Source: Lepisosteus oculatus (taxonomy: Eukaryota; Chordata; Actinopteri; Semionotiformes; Lepisosteidae). Taken from it: 64,000 nucleotides of DNA. A model generated the notes under the pieces. The model worked only from the letters and a program-made list of their open reading frames with translations. It was not told the origin of the DNA and made no database searches. Position numbers and translations under genes: made by a program. Of this stretch, positions 32,510 to 44,254 are shown one piece after another; position 1 is the stretch's first letter, and each line of letters opens with the position of its first letter. The DNA lies in NCBI RefSeq assembly GCF_040954835.1, contig NC_090709.1, positions 43,284,490 through 43,348,489 of the forward strand. The letters are read 5' to 3'.

Positions 32510-34166
32510 GTTATAAATGCAGACGCTCCCTCGGTGCCGCGCCGGGTGTAAATATCAAAATATACATTCGTCCCGGGCAGAGGCTGAAGAGCACCCGGCT
32601 GGGGTGCGCGGGGAAGAGCAGGACAGGAGTGAAAGGCGGGGTTTAGGAAGGCGTACAGTCTGGGCAGGTATAGATTACACTTTTCTAAAACGTATTTAAA
32701 AAATAAAAACGATCACAACCTAATCCTTCCACGTTTGATCCCAAAATCCCAAGAAATATAAATCTAAATGGGTAGAAAGCTATGCTGAAAGTTTATTAAG
32801 ATACTTAGAAGACAAAGATACTGTATCAATTTATGTTGCATTAGCCTGATTATGATAAAAAAACACATAATTAAACACACGTTTGCGATTTAAATCAAAA
32901 CACGATTTAAATCAATATAAATGTTTATATTGTAACGCATACTGTCCAGCCTCCATTTCTCTATAAAAATTTACTCTATTACACACACACACATTAGAAG
33001 CAGGAAGCAGAAGCAGGGACCGTTGTCAGAAGGGAAGAAGGTGACTATTCATTGTTATCAAAAATGACTTAGAATCGATCATGTTGTGATATTTTGAAAT
33101 AAAAAAGTCAATTGATTGTCCATACTATCGCTATTCTATTTTTTCCAAGAAATGTTTGTTAAAAGAAAAGTCCAGCACCAGCGGGATTTGAACACACAAC
33201 CCGTGAGTTGGTAATCGGGCATGTAGACCAGTAGGCTACAAGGGAAGTCACATGAAAAGGGAGGCGAAACAGCCCTACACAGCCCTGTCCTAGTACACGA
33301 ATATAATCATATCGTTATTCAATTTTTTAGATACGCGATTCCATATTATATTAGCAGAAAAGCTTAAAACTACCACTTTTTCACACGCTATTTCACATGC
33401 TAGTTAAATACTTCGATGCTTAAAATCGTTAGAGAGAAATGGAATACCGGCGTGTATTTTTCCTTTAAAGTACCGATTCCTGGAATCTGACTGGCTGACA
33501 CCCTTCTGAAGTGGTTACATAAAATCTGGTATACAGAAAAGAAAGCGTTGATACATACAAGTATCTTTTAATACAATCTTTGCTGTGCTCTTGAGGATCC
33601 TTGTGATATTTTGAGCTCTAGTTGAATGATAAGTGTCGCATTTTAAATCATTTTCGTAGTTAGAAATTATGAAACGCCCTGTTAAAAGCAAGGGAGTTTT
33701 TATGCCCGTTGAAGTAAAACAAAATGCCTGACAAAGTATGGCTTGGACAGATTCCAAGTGCTTGTACAAATGTGCTAAAGAAATTATACTTTGAGTATAC
33801 AGCTTGCCCAAAGTCATTCATTATTAATACTATTAGTAATATCTTCGGTAAAGGCTTTGATGCATAAATATTTCTGATAAAGGTAGGTTGTGTACTTTTG
33901 TCCAACTGAACAATCTTGCTTTCATAGAATATACCAACATTTTAATGACTGTTGATTAACATGCTGTAAGACACAGTTCAAAATTAAAAGCTAAAATGCT
34001 GTACATGAAAGGTTAAGCTCCCCCCGCTGGTTTTACAAGGTGACGCCGGATAGTTTCCGGCGTGACGTCGAATGACGCGATTAACCGCGTGATACTGCGT
34101 GACACCGCGACACGCCCACCGGGGTATGCCGCGGAATACCCCACCCATTTTGAATGGCTGCATCTG
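32510..34166 (-). repeat. Right long terminal inverted repeat
   Basis: Reverse complement of 25817-27440. It includes the GC-rich block GGTGCGCGGGGAAGAGCAGG (mirrored at about 27330), the tRNA-like sequence at 33171-33247, and the terminal 21 bases. The subterminal 34020-34135 is CpG-rich with several short GCGTGA/CACGC motifs, like 25845-25930 on the left. Confidence 0.75.
33171..33247 (-). other. tRNA-like sequence inside the right inverted repeat
   Basis: Mirror of 26688-26764. Here the B box reads GTGTTCAAATCCCG and the A box TAGCCTACTGG on the minus strand, slightly closer to consensus than the left copy. The anticodon loop is again oversized. Confidence 0.45.
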
Positions 34167-34168
34167 TA

Positions 34169-34440
34169 CTCTTCTCTTTACCGCACGTATGGAATTTGCG
34201 TGAGTGACGAGTAACGAGCTCGATCAGACCCAATCTACTGCTTTCATCCAAAACAGCCCTTTATTTGGCTTTAAACTCCACCTGTTACCCCTCACACTCA
34301 ATGTTTCAGAAAAAGCGTTTTAATTTAAGCTTTGCCCAGCAGTGTTTGAGCAGAGAGAAGAAATAGAAGCGCCATTTGGGCCAGTTTAGCATAGTAACCA
34401 CTAACTCCAATAATTATTATTATAAAAGCGAAAGAATCCC
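34169..34440. other. Flank between the long-repeat element and a LINE
   Basis: No gene seen. This right flank does not resemble the continuation of the BEN pseudogene that lies left of 25815, so the target locus has been rearranged or was not the BEN copy. Confidence 0.4.
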
Positions 34441-37400
34441 AGCTTCTGCATAAAAAAATTTTAAAGTTTTTATTGATACACAAGCAATAACAACTAACAC
34501 TATTAAGTTCTACATAAAATTAAATAAGATACAAAAGCAAAGAATAAAGAATAAAAACACTAGACAGTTTTTGTGCAAGGCAAGAGGCATCAAAAAAAAA
34601 AAGTTTCCAACATGACCTGCTGAAACACGACTTGTGATCCATCACCATTTGATTGCAACATGCTTGGGCCATAATGTCCACTTCCAGACCCTCTCAGTCT
34701 CTTTCTCCCCAAATCTTCTCCGGTGGATCAAAATGTAGTCTCTCAAATAAGACACAGCCTTCTGTATCACTGACAGAGGCCGAATTTTTTCCATTCTATA
34801 TACCAATGTAGTTCTAGTCTTCCATAAAGCTTCCCTTAGGCAACAGATGACCTGCCAGGCTTTGCTTTCTTCCGATTTCGATAGCTTCTCAAGTCCATAT
34901 CCATAGAGCACTACCTGGGGGTCACTTATACCGCAAGCCAGAAAGCACCTTATCCAGCTGTTAGCCAATGTCCACACCTCTTTTGCGATGCCACAGTCCC
35001 ACAGGACATGCCGGATGGATTTTTCTTGTCCGCATCCTTCCACTGGACACCTTGATGTCTTCCCCATGCCTCTCGAATGCATCACAGCCCTTGTTGGTAA
35101 AACTTCATGTACAATCAACCAGCACATGTCTCTGTGTCTGTTCAACAAAACCGTGTGGCCAACCCTTTTCCAAACATGGCTGGGATCCCCAGCCACGAGG
35201 CCACGAATATGACATACTGCACCTCTACCCTGCACAACAAGTTCCAGCCTTCTTGCACTTGTCAACACATCCAGTGCCTCATTTTCCAAATTCCATTCCC
35301 TTAAAAATTTCTTTATGATAAAATATGAATATGGGAGGTTAAAAGCAACAGGTGCTGTTAAAGGGACCTCTAAAACTTTAAATGTCCTTAAATAAAAACC
35401 ACACAAAAAGTGAGACGTAAAGGATACTTTCCCCCTGTTCCCTACCGCTAAAGACAAATGTAATGATACATATTTGTACATTAGGAAAGTGAACAGTTCA
35501 GGCATTCCTTTTCCACCCATTTCCACCTTTTTTTCCTACAACCACCCTCTTTACTCTCTCCCATTTTGACCTCCAGAAAAAATAAAAAATAGCCCTCTTT
35601 AAAACCAATAAAACAGACCTTGATGGCATAAAAACAGCACTGACAAACAACAGTAATGGTAAAATTACAGTCTTGACAACTAAAACCTTGCCTTCCATTG
35701 TTAATTCCCGTAAACTCCACAGACCGATCTTGCTTTTGACTTTCCCTACCACCCTCTCCCAATTCCTACTCCCCATCCCATTTCTGTCAAAGTTTATTCC
35801 CAAGATCTTTATTTCATCTCTACGAATTGTGATTCCCACATTTTCCTCTTCACTCCAGTTTCCATATTGCATCAGCACACATTTGTTTTTATTCAGCTTG
35901 GCCCCTGATGCTCCGCAAAACTGGGTTGTCACCTCCAAGCTATTTCTGACTCCCTTATAATCTGTACAAAAAACATTTACATCGTCCATGTATAGTACAG
36001 TTCTCACCTCTTGGGCTCCACTCCCAGGGATTTTAATGCCTTCAATCCCATTCTCCATTCTTAAGGCTTGTGCCAGTGGTTCTATGCAGCAAACAAAAAG
36101 GAGTGGGGATAACGGACAGCCTTGGCGAACACCGCAATTCACATTAACCACATTTGACATGCTTCCATTAATCATTATTCTACTTCCTGTGCCTTATATA
36201 ATAACCTTACCCAAGTGAGGAACCTGGTTGAAAGCCCCATCTTTTGTAGTACTCTAAACATATACTCATGAGAGATACGATCGTAAGCTTTCTCAAAATC
36301 CAAATTTAAGACCACTAATCCAATATTCCTCTCTCTCGCATAACCTATGGTATCTTTAATCAGTATTAGGCTGTCCGTGATCCTCCTCCCTGCCACACCA
36401 CAAGCTTGATCTGGATGAATGACTTCACTCAGGACAGATTTTAATCGAACCGTTAAACACTTGGAAAGCAGCTTAAGATCACAATTCAATAAAGTTATCG
36501 GTCGCCAATTTGCCAGGTCTGTGCGATCATTCTTTTTGAATAGTAAGATCACAACTCCCGTCTTAAAGCTGTCCGGCAGTTCTTCTAAAAACTGGTTAAA
36601 AGATCCAATGCTAAAATATCCCAAAAGGCCCTATAAAACTCAATGGGTAGACCATCCAACCCTGGAGTTTTACCCGTTTTGAAGGTCTTCAAACTTTCCA
36701 TTTACTCTTCTACAGAAAGGCCTTTTGATAACACGGTATCGTCATTTACACTCTTTGGAATGACTTGCACAAATGTTTCTAACAAATCCTTAGACACTTG
36801 TTTCTTTCCAAATAACTCCCCATAGAAATCCTCAGCTACAGTCAACATGTCTTCCATACAAGTTTGCAAAACCCCCTTTCGTCCCTTCAATGCTGACATT
36901 AGTCCCCTCCCTGCAACCCTTTTCTTGAAAAAGAATCTTGTACATTTTTCACCTTCTTCAAGCTCTTTCACTTTGCTTTGAAACATGATTTTTTTAATCT
37001 TTTCTCTAGAGAGATTTAAAAGCTCATTCTTTAATTCTTTGATTTCCTCACTGAGGTCCCACCCCTCTTCTAATAACTTAACATACCTCTGCAATCTCTT
37101 TTGTAATCCGTTTTCAACCCTTCGTATCCTAGCCTGTTTTCTCCTCCCCATCTCTACGAAAAATGCTTTTGTACGCTCCTTCACCTCCTCCCTTCACTGT
37201 GCTAAACAGGTCATACAAAAACTGCCATTCCTTATATCTTTCCCTGAGCCTGCTCCTCACTTCCTCATCCTCCAGAAGTGAAATATTCAGCTTCCACACA
37301 CCCTTCCCCACAGTAACAACCGTTGGAATAGCAAGTGTACATGACAGTAAACAATGGTCAGAGAAAAAAACAGGGGTTAAGCCTGCAGTTGTGCAAGTAA

Positions 37401-38023
37401 AATCACGTATCAAAACAAAATCTATGTGTGAGGCTTGGGTCCCATTAGACTTGTGCCATGTGAAACCTGCCATCCCCTGACTATGAAGTTTGAGGGCATC
37501 TTTCAGTTTAAAATCTTTACATACCGTTAACATACCGTTTGCAATAATATTGATGATTTATCAAATTGGACCTGTCTCTCACCCCTCATTCTGCCTTCTC
37601 TTTCTAAAAGAGAATTTAAATCCCCAGCTAAAACCAGTGGTTCCCATCCCAATAAATATTCTCTCAATTCCTGAATTAGGACATATCTGTCATGTGGGCA
37701 ACTGGAACAATACACATTTAAAATGTTAAATTTGACATTCATGAAACCCAGATACACCACCAGTGCTCTCCCGTACCTCTACCATCTTATTTTTAATTAA
37801 AACCGCTATACCATCAGATTTATTCTCATTGGACCCACTCCAAATTGATGGGCCCAATGTCCACAGTTCTTCCATATCCTTATATCTGTTTTTAAAAGGT
37901 AATCCACACTCCTGTAACAACATAATATCAGCATTTACCTTACTCACAAATGATAGTATAGTCCTTGCCCTTAACTTGGATCGAATGCTTCTCACATTTA
38001 TGGACACAATGTTCAGAGCCATG
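34440..38023 (-). mobile_element. Decayed Tx1-clade LINE, nearly full ORF2
   Basis: The minus-strand frames cover, in order, an APE-type endonuclease, reverse transcriptase and a C-terminal zinc region, followed by an A-rich 3' end at about 34440-34560. The 5' edge falls near the endonuclease start (MALNIVSINVRSI at about 38022), directly against repeat sequence TTATCAGTGCAAAAC (38025). This is the segment that precedes the tRNA-Asn head in other copies. No ORF1 is present, so the insertion is 5' truncated. Confidence 0.85.
34642..38022 (-). pseudogene. Tx1-type LINE ORF2 (endonuclease-RT) pseudogene
   Basis: Endonuclease residues are visible: LLQECG with the catalytic E, LAGDLNSLL (D.N), HIDFVL and SDHCLL (SDH). 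RT motifs are FEKAYDRISHEY (A), GVRQGCPLSPLLF (B) and YMDDVNVF (C, intact YMDD). A C-terminal CPVEGCGQEKSIRHVLWDC knuckle lies at about 35040. The coding sequence is split over about seven frames (37726-38022, 37527-37760, 37129-37533, 36702-37184, 36175-36682, 35498-36175, 34642-35526), implying several frameshifts plus stops. It is dead but well preserved. Confidence 0.85.
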
Positions 38024-38024
38024 C

Positions 38025-39110
38025 TTATCAGTGCAAAACAAATATCACAGGCTGGCAAGAATAAAGTCTTTTTTTTACCAAAAGCTTGCAAATGGAGAAA
38101 AGGGATGCACGTGAGTCTCTGGGAGTTGTTAATTGAAAGGTTAGTGGTTCGAGCCCATTTCTCATTATTCTACTTTATTGGATTTCTTAGTAAAACCTTA
38201 ACCCACTTGATATTTGCAGGAAATGCAGTTGTTTTGTGTGTCGAACTACAACAAGTAAACAACTGAGTACATTAGTCATTATCACTGGGAATGACCAGTC
38301 ATGGCCAACATTCAAGAGAATCATATTCAGCCATGGACTTTGACCTTCAAATGGCTTGCTGGAGAATTAATTTATACTCTCGTTGCACCCTTAGTTAAAA
38401 TATTAAAATTACAACACAGATTTGTTGGAGAACTTGAAAAGCAAAAAAGACAGTTGGACAGCATGATTATGTTAGGACTGTACATTTCTATTTCAATACT
38501 TTTGTATATTTATCTTAATTTTAATATACATGTAACCATAAATGCTGTTCTATATATATATAAAGATTGTTGTATTTTATAATATTTTAGCAGAGGGCAC
38601 AAGGGGGTCTATTATACCTTGCGAAACATCCAAGACAACTATAATAGAGGCTCATATTTTAATAAAATTTGCTTTAAAAGAAAACCAAAATTTGTATGAT
38701 ATCATCCCTCAATATCGACGTTCAGTTGAAGGATTTGAAGAAGCAACACCGATAGGTGAGTACATTGATTTTGGAACCATGTTTGCATCTGAATAATCTT
38801 TCCTCCTGGAAAGAATTAAAAACAGGTCTGTTTTGAGTCTTATGATGATTCTCTTCTGGATCTGAAAAAAAACAGTGCAAATTTGTTTCCGATGTATTTT
38901 TCAATTTTATCAGATTTTTTCAGGTGAATGCAGTCGATACGTTCAAGTTTTTATATGATGACAGGACCTACACTTAGGGCTCAGTACTGATAACACTGCT
39001 GATATTGATGGAGTAGAAATAAGTGTTGTATTGGCAGCTTTATCTGAGGCGAGAAGTCCTAGAACAACTACAAAAATGTTACGATTCAGAGGAAGAAATA
39101 TTTTTCTACC
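38025..39110 (+). repeat. Longest copy of the Asn-headed dispersed repeat
   Basis: It starts with the CAGTGCAAAACAAATATCAC pre-head segment, then a remnant of tRNA-Asn (TTAATTGAAAGGTTAGTGGT TCGAGCCCA at about 38130-38158), then the body and a tail ending near AGTCCTAGAACAAC. The reverse copy at 5500-6262 matches the tail. Neither strand has a conserved protein frame. The tRNA head and lack of coding potential suggest a SINE-like or a tRNA-flank-derived repeat of about 1 kb. Confidence 0.65.
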
Positions 39111-39479
39111 TCACCCAATCCTATTGCATTAACGAGGCTGAAGTTGGCTGCTTATTCGCCAGCTTCTTATTCGCGTGTTTTGTTCCACCTTAGGTGCTGC
39201 TGCTGTGATGTTATGCCGCCTTTCGCCTGTAGATGGCTCTCTATAGTCATTTTTAAAAATACTAATCCGAGTGGATTACTGCACATATCCTCAGTAAAGG
39301 GGAATATGTAAGTAATGATTATCCAAATTGCATTTTTGTATGAAACACATTTCAGAAAATCGTAAACCAATTTTTAAAACTCACAATAACACAAACTGGC
39401 ATGTTAGACAACAAGTAAATAAGACAAAGGCAAAACGTGAATTCTCAAAGTCACAAAATCTTGCATTTTGCAAGAAATG

Positions 39480-40110
39480 TTATTATAGCAGTTTACAATG
39501 GGACATTTAAAAAAATGGCATATGAGAATATATGGTTAACGGAGGATGAGCAAAGGGTGATGACACTTTCTGCTTATTGCTATGACCCTCCCTCCTGATT
39601 ATAAAATCGTCTCACAATTCTGCCACTGAGGTGTGAGACACAATGTAACAGACTGTCAAAATCCTGAACTTCAGGAAATGTTGCTGTACCATTTTTAAAA
39701 TATGACCCTCTGAATGTGGCATGAGAGAATTTATAGGGAAAAGCTAATTGCTCTTTCTGTTGTATTGCGATGGCCCCTGTTTAGAAAAAAAACATCTCAG
39801 AATTCTGACACAAAGGTGTGAGACACAATGTAACAAATTATGAAAATCATGAAGTATAAGAACATTTACTGTACCATTTTTTTAATATGACCCTCTGAAC
39901 ATGGCATGTGAGGATTTATAGTCAACAAAATAGCACCCCTTCTGCTGAATTACTTTTTCCCTCCTTCCTCGTTACCAAAACATCTTAGTATTCTGACACT
40001 AAGGTAAGAGAGACAAAATCACTCATCACGAACATTTGTAATTACAAAACTTCACTGTTGCATTTCTGCGTTGTGACATTCTGAACATGGCATGTTAAAG
40101 TATATAGAAA
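39480..40110 (+). repeat. ~190-bp satellite-like tandem repeat
   Basis: Diverged units start at about 39515, 39718, 39903 and 40087, each around a GGCATRTGAGRATWTATAG-like motif and each with TCTGACACTRAGGTGTGAGA-like and GACCCTCTGAAC-like segments. Spacing is about 185-205 bases. An inverted set is at 56100-56520. Confidence 0.65.
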
Positions 40111-40339
40111 ACCTATATCAGAACAGGTTAAATGTAATTCATAGTGATTTATATTTTTTTAATTCTTTCTAAATGAAAAAATATGTTTTTCAGTGATTAT
40201 GACACTTCGGTATTACATAAAATATGCTTCAATGCCAAAATAAATGATAATTGAAAAAATACCCACAGTGGACATTCATAGTTGCGATTATAGGAATGTT
40301 ATATATCAGGTGAGTAGCTGTGTCAGCATGCGTAGGCTG

Positions 40340-40632
40340 CAAAGGAACAAGTAAAGGACTATTCCTGCTGAAAAGAGAAGAAAGGAAACACAACGTGTTG
40401 GACGTAGAGCCTTCTTCAGGTGTGAGAAAGACAGGGCAGTAAGCAAAGATAATTTTCTTTATCTTTGCTTACTGCAGTTTATCTTTGATGACAACATCAA
40501 AGACGTTAGGACGTTTTACGGCTAACAGCTCCACATCAACTTCCTTTTATAACTAACCTCATCAGATCCCTCAACTCCCAACTCTTCCAATTTCTCACTT
40601 CAGAGAAGGATAAAAACCTCAATCATCCTCTA
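40340..40632 (-). mobile_element. Penelope-like element end (candidate)
   Basis: On the minus strand this contains CACACCTGAAGAAGGCTCTA and GTTGTG-like sequence plus CTTTTCAGCAGGAATAGTCC, matching the better preserved copy at 55560-55940. The CTGAAGA...GAAAC arrangement resembles hammerhead ribozyme cores reported in Penelope-like retroelements. Only a fragment is present. Confidence 0.4.
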
Positions 40633-41100
40633 CAGAGAAAAACCATCAACACCCCTACCACCTCCACCAATCCTAACCTCGTTTTTACTATACCCTCTGA
40701 CCTTTCCCTTTCACCCCTTTGCATCCTCAGCTAACATATTTTAAAATTACAATAGACTGTATAGTATTATGTTTAAAATTAAGGTAAATATGTCAAAATA
40801 TCAAAATCCAACTGCACAGTGCCATCTTAACAATGCTTGTCAAGTTCTCAAACAAACCTGCATTGTATTTTTAAAATATTTCAGCAGAGGATTCAACTGG
40901 AGTATAAATGAAGATTCAAAGATAATATTATTTGGGTGAATATGGTTTTCTGGGGAATTGCAATGTTGGGCATTATTGGACATTTCCCGGTGACCCTGAC
41001 ACGTGTTAAACACTCGCATTTCCTGCAAATATTAAAATGGTTAAGGTTTCGCTGAGAAATCCAATCGACTGACGACAACGTTTACATCGCAAAAGATCCC

Positions 41101-41117
41101 CATCCCTGGGTGGACTC

Positions 41118-41162
<45 letters not shown>

Positions 41163-41174
41163 TGCCACAGAGAC
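41101..41174 (-). tRNA. tRNA-Asn(GTT)
   Basis: A 74-base canonical gene on the minus strand. Acceptor GTCTCTG pairs with CAGGGAT, the D arm is GCACAATCGGTTAGCGC, the anticodon arm TTCGGCTGTTAACCGAA has GTT, and the T arm is TGGTGGTTCGAGTCCACC. It is the only complete tRNA-Asn of the several Asn-type sequences in the window. The head-repeat body continues directly after its 3' end. Confidence 0.93.
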
Positions 41175-41419
41175 TGACTGGTAGGGCTTTTTCTCGAATC
41201 ACAAGTTTTAGGTTAAAAAAAATCTCTTACTGTTTATTTTGCCAGACGGTAATATTTCTTCTGCACTGATAACCAAGAATTGAATTTCATTTTTCGCAAG
41301 CTGTGTGAATTTCATCAAAAACAAGTTTTCCAGAAAGGAAATGAACACATGCATTTAACGAAATCAAGCCCTTTGTGATTGCCCGAAATGATACGTTCTG
41401 TACTACAAGATAGGAAGAA

Positions 41420-41493
41420 AGACACGGCTGGGATTTGAATCTCCATTCTTTTGTTTGATAGAGAAGCGTTTTAACCAACTAGGCTACGGTGAC
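41420..41493 (-). pseudogene. tRNA-Thr-derived sequence with ATC anticodon
   Basis: Partner of 9653-9726. On the minus strand it shows TAGCCTAGTTGGTTAAAACG and AGATTCAAATCCCAGCCGTG. The anticodon position reads ATC where the partner has ATT and tRNA-Thr has AGT. The acceptor stem has two mismatches in seven pairs. Confidence 0.5.
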
Positions 41494-42439
41494 AGGACAA
41501 CCATCACCTTTTACAGCCGCTTGGACACACCGCTCTGAGACATCTGCGTTCAGTAAGCGCTGAACCTGCTCTCAGAGCAAATTGCCTCTTTTACATACAG
41601 TAGCAGCCCCGACACTGAGAAACGAAGAGAACTGGCTTTTATCTGGCATTTTCATGTCCAATGCGTTTGACATCTCCCAAGGGCGACAGAGTTCTTTTGC
41701 AACACTATTTCTTCTTCTTTTTTATTTCTGTACGCTTTGATAAAAAACGAGAAATCGTGCAAGGGAAAAATGTCTTTTTTTTTCATAGAGAAAACGTGCA
41801 CCAGGAAATGTTGTGTTGAGAAGAAATGATTTAACATGATACGTGTCCTAATTTATCGGAGCAATTGCTCAACCAGCAAGGTCTGGCGAGGTTGGAGAGT
41901 CTGGTGGATGTGATAATTATACAGTGTTGTGGAAGAAAACAGTCTTTCTTTGAATTCTCAGTCAATCGGAATTTCAGTGCGAAACATAAACCCCTTGTCT
42001 GATTTAAAGAGATTATATTTTAAAACTCATAAAAAATCAGAAAACACATGTTTCTCACTTTGAAATTTTAGACGGAGCGGTGCATTACTAGCAATAAAAC
42101 AAAAGTGTCCGGAAACTCATTAACTTTCAGGTTTGCTTGAACCTGTATTAAAAAAAAAAAGGTATCTGAAACTTCCGTGATTCCATTATCTGATGTAGCT
42201 GTCTCTAAAGTTGGACGTGATGTTAAGCAGATGTGAACTGGGCCTTTTCTCTTAAAAAAAAAAGAAAGTTATTTTTTTCCTCTTCACTCCAATGCTGGAG
42301 ACTGTAAGCCTGTGTGAGCTCCACACTGCGTGTCCTGTACTGCTCTATTTTGTTTAGATTATCTATGTGGTGTACAGATAGAACTCAACTGCATGGTGTG
42401 AATTCCGTGTTCAGGACCAGCAGAACCTGAAATAACAGC

Positions 42440-42511
42440 TGACCTCGACGTGATTTGAACACGCAGCCTTCTGATCTGGAGTCAGACGCGCTACCGTTGC
42501 GCCACGAAGTC
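42440..42511 (-). tRNA. tRNA-Trp(CCA), right arm
   Basis: 72 bases on the minus strand: GACTTCG facing CGAGGTC, D arm GGCGCAACGGTAGCGC, CCA in CTGACTCCAGATCAG, and B box TGTTCAAATCACG. It is closer to the vertebrate consensus than the left-arm copy. Likely functional. Confidence 0.92.
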
Positions 42512-42715
42512 ACGGCTATCAGTGCCTTTGAATTCCCCAAAGGAGACAAATCAGCTTCACAAAAAAAAAATCTGTGAAGAGCGCAGCTCTTCCGAAGAGA
42601 GTCTCTTCTTCCCAGACCACATTTTATTCTTCCTGCGCAGATCTTGTGCAGCTGTTGTTCTCAATTACAGATCCAGGAACACTGATTGTTTTTTCTATTT
42701 TTTTAAATTAAGTAC

Positions 42716-42757
42716 CCCAAGGTGCAACGGTAGCACGTCTGACTCTAAATCCCCAAG
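42716..42757 (+). pseudogene. 5' half of a tRNA-Trp-like sequence
   Basis: Sister of 8098-8128: AAGGTGCAACGGTAGCACGT then CTGACTCTAAATCC, with CTA at the anticodon position and no T arm. Confidence 0.5.
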
Positions 42758-43054
42758 TTCATTTTCAAAGTATATCGGAGTCAACTGATACTGATCAGGT
42801 TCTGCTGCTACTGAACCCGCAGTCTTCACCTTAAAGTTCAATTCCCCAAGCCTTTTGAACGTATATGTCCATCCCTTCTCGTCAAAACTCGTATTTTCAC
42901 AGGGTACCCTTCAGAAATCGCAGTATAGAATGAAAAAAACTCCAGTAGATCTCGGCCGCTGTTGGTGATTTTCCGTTTAAAATAAATGAATCTCTGGAAA
43001 TTTTACGGAGTGTATCACTTTCACTGAGACCGAGAAGTGTTAAGCTGTACATGC

Positions 43055-43111
43055 GTCTTTGTGGTTTGGTTGTTAACCAAAAGGGTGGTGGTTTGAGCCC
43101 TTCCAGGGACG
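43055..43111 (+). pseudogene. Truncated tRNA-Asn(GTT) pseudogene, right arm
   Basis: Same D-arm-lacking form as 7736-7792. It keeps the GTT anticodon arm (GGTTGTTAACC) and a T arm GTGGTTTGAGCCCTTC. Confidence 0.75.
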
Positions 43112-43370
43112 CTATGAGCCTTTTAATGTACACACCCTCCTCACTTCATTTCTCCACGGCCGGTCTTGTACCGCTAACAAATACAGAGCCCGTAGGAGGC
43201 AGTAAGCTCGCATATATAGCTCTCATAGTGTATATAATGAAGAAGCAGAGGTTAGTTTCTCATCTGCGCGTTACAGAGCCTTACGCAACTCGTACTGTAC
43301 CAACAGCTGGGGTTTGATCCCTGCACGGGCTATTAGTTGAAAGGCCATTGTAAATGACGTATACGAAATT

Positions 43371-43407
43371 TATAGATAGATACTTTATTGATCCCGTGAG
43401 GGAAATT
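43371..43407 (-). repeat. Short 3' end of a fish retroposon
   Basis: On the minus strand AATTTCCCTCACGGGATCAA TAAAGTATCTATCTAT resembles the short tails of RTE/Rex3-like retroposons in fish. No other part of the element is present. Confidence 0.45.
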
Positions 43408-43687
43408 AATAAAGCTTATCCAGCTGGCTTTTATGTCTCACACTAAATTGCGATCTTGAAACCAAAATGAAATTGACATTTGTACTGTATGTTTTTTTTT
43501 TAATTACAAAGCAAACAGAGTATTCCCTTAATTCAAAGATCAGATATTGGCCAAAACAAGACAATCAGACGTGGGCTGACTTTGGAACAGGAGCCTCTGC
43601 TTCGTCGTTTATTGAGCTTTTGATCAATGTCTGAGTGAAAAAGATTCGCTATTTTAACTCTTTGATTAAAGTAAACAAAAAGCACCT

Positions 43688-43775
43688 TCCTTCGAGCCGG
43701 AATCGAACCAGCAACCTAAGGATTCCCTACTGACTCCCCTACAGTCCTCCGCTCTACCAACTGAGCTATCGAAGG
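43688..43775 (-). tRNA. tRNA-Tyr(GTA) with a 15-base intron
   Basis: On the minus strand CCTTCGATAGCTCAGTTGGT begins the gene. The 5' exon ends GGACTGTAG and the 3' exon starts ATCCTTAGG, leaving the intron GGGAGTCAGTAGGGA at the canonical position one base after the anticodon. T arm GCTGGTTCGATTCCGGC and acceptor CGAAGGA are intact. All eukaryotic tRNA-Tyr genes need this intron spliced. Likely functional. Confidence 0.93.
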
Positions 43776-44254
43776 CATGTCACATCGTGTGACTTCCACG
43801 ACAGGAAGGAAAGATATCACTTAAAAAAATCAGAATTGAAGATTTGGATCCGGGGCCTCATACTTATAAAATTATTAAAATAATAATTATCAAAATATCA
43901 GACTGTGTTTCTGCAAAATTTCGTGCACAGTACGCCATTTTTATCTAAAACAGTCACAACGAGGGCTTTACACGCAGTCTGGGGTATTTTCCCCTTTTAT
44001 ATTTTTGCCACTTTATATCGAACCTGTTATACTCCCAGAAGTGCACAGTAGCTTGTACTTAATAAAAATGTACAATTCACCGCTGGTATAAACAGATGTG
44101 TGCCGTGTTTGCCTTTGTAAGCATTTGTTTAAAAAATAAGTTCACAATACGATAAAAACACAGAAAGCACAAACTTTATAATACAACGATACAAAATCAA
44201 TACCAAATCATTATGCCAATTAAGTAACTATCCTTTGAAAACAGAGAACACCTT

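Larger units (their letters stand above)
25817..34166. mobile_element. 8.35 kb DNA element with long terminal inverted repeats carrying a BEN-domain gene
   Basis: The ends are CAGATGCAGCCATTCAAAATG at 25817 and its exact reverse complement ending at 34166, each bordered by TA (25815-25816 and 34167-34168), consistent with a TA target duplication. Inverted homology continues inward to about 27440 on the left and from about 32510 on the right, with divergent patches. The interior holds a BEN-domain gene, two direct copies of its 3' region, a LINE fragment and a nested Tc1-like transposon. I see no transposase that clearly belongs to the outer element. It could be a non-autonomous Tc1/mariner-type element or a member of an unnamed group. 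Confidence 0.7.
40632..43362. repeat. Right arm of the inverted duplication
   Basis: Reverse complement of 7480-10495. It keeps intact tRNA-Asn and tRNA-Trp genes whose partners are damaged or slightly altered in the left arm, but lacks the ~300-base tRNA-Arg stretch. Divergence of a few percent suggests an older event than the 2.36 kb tandem duplication. Confidence 0.8.
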
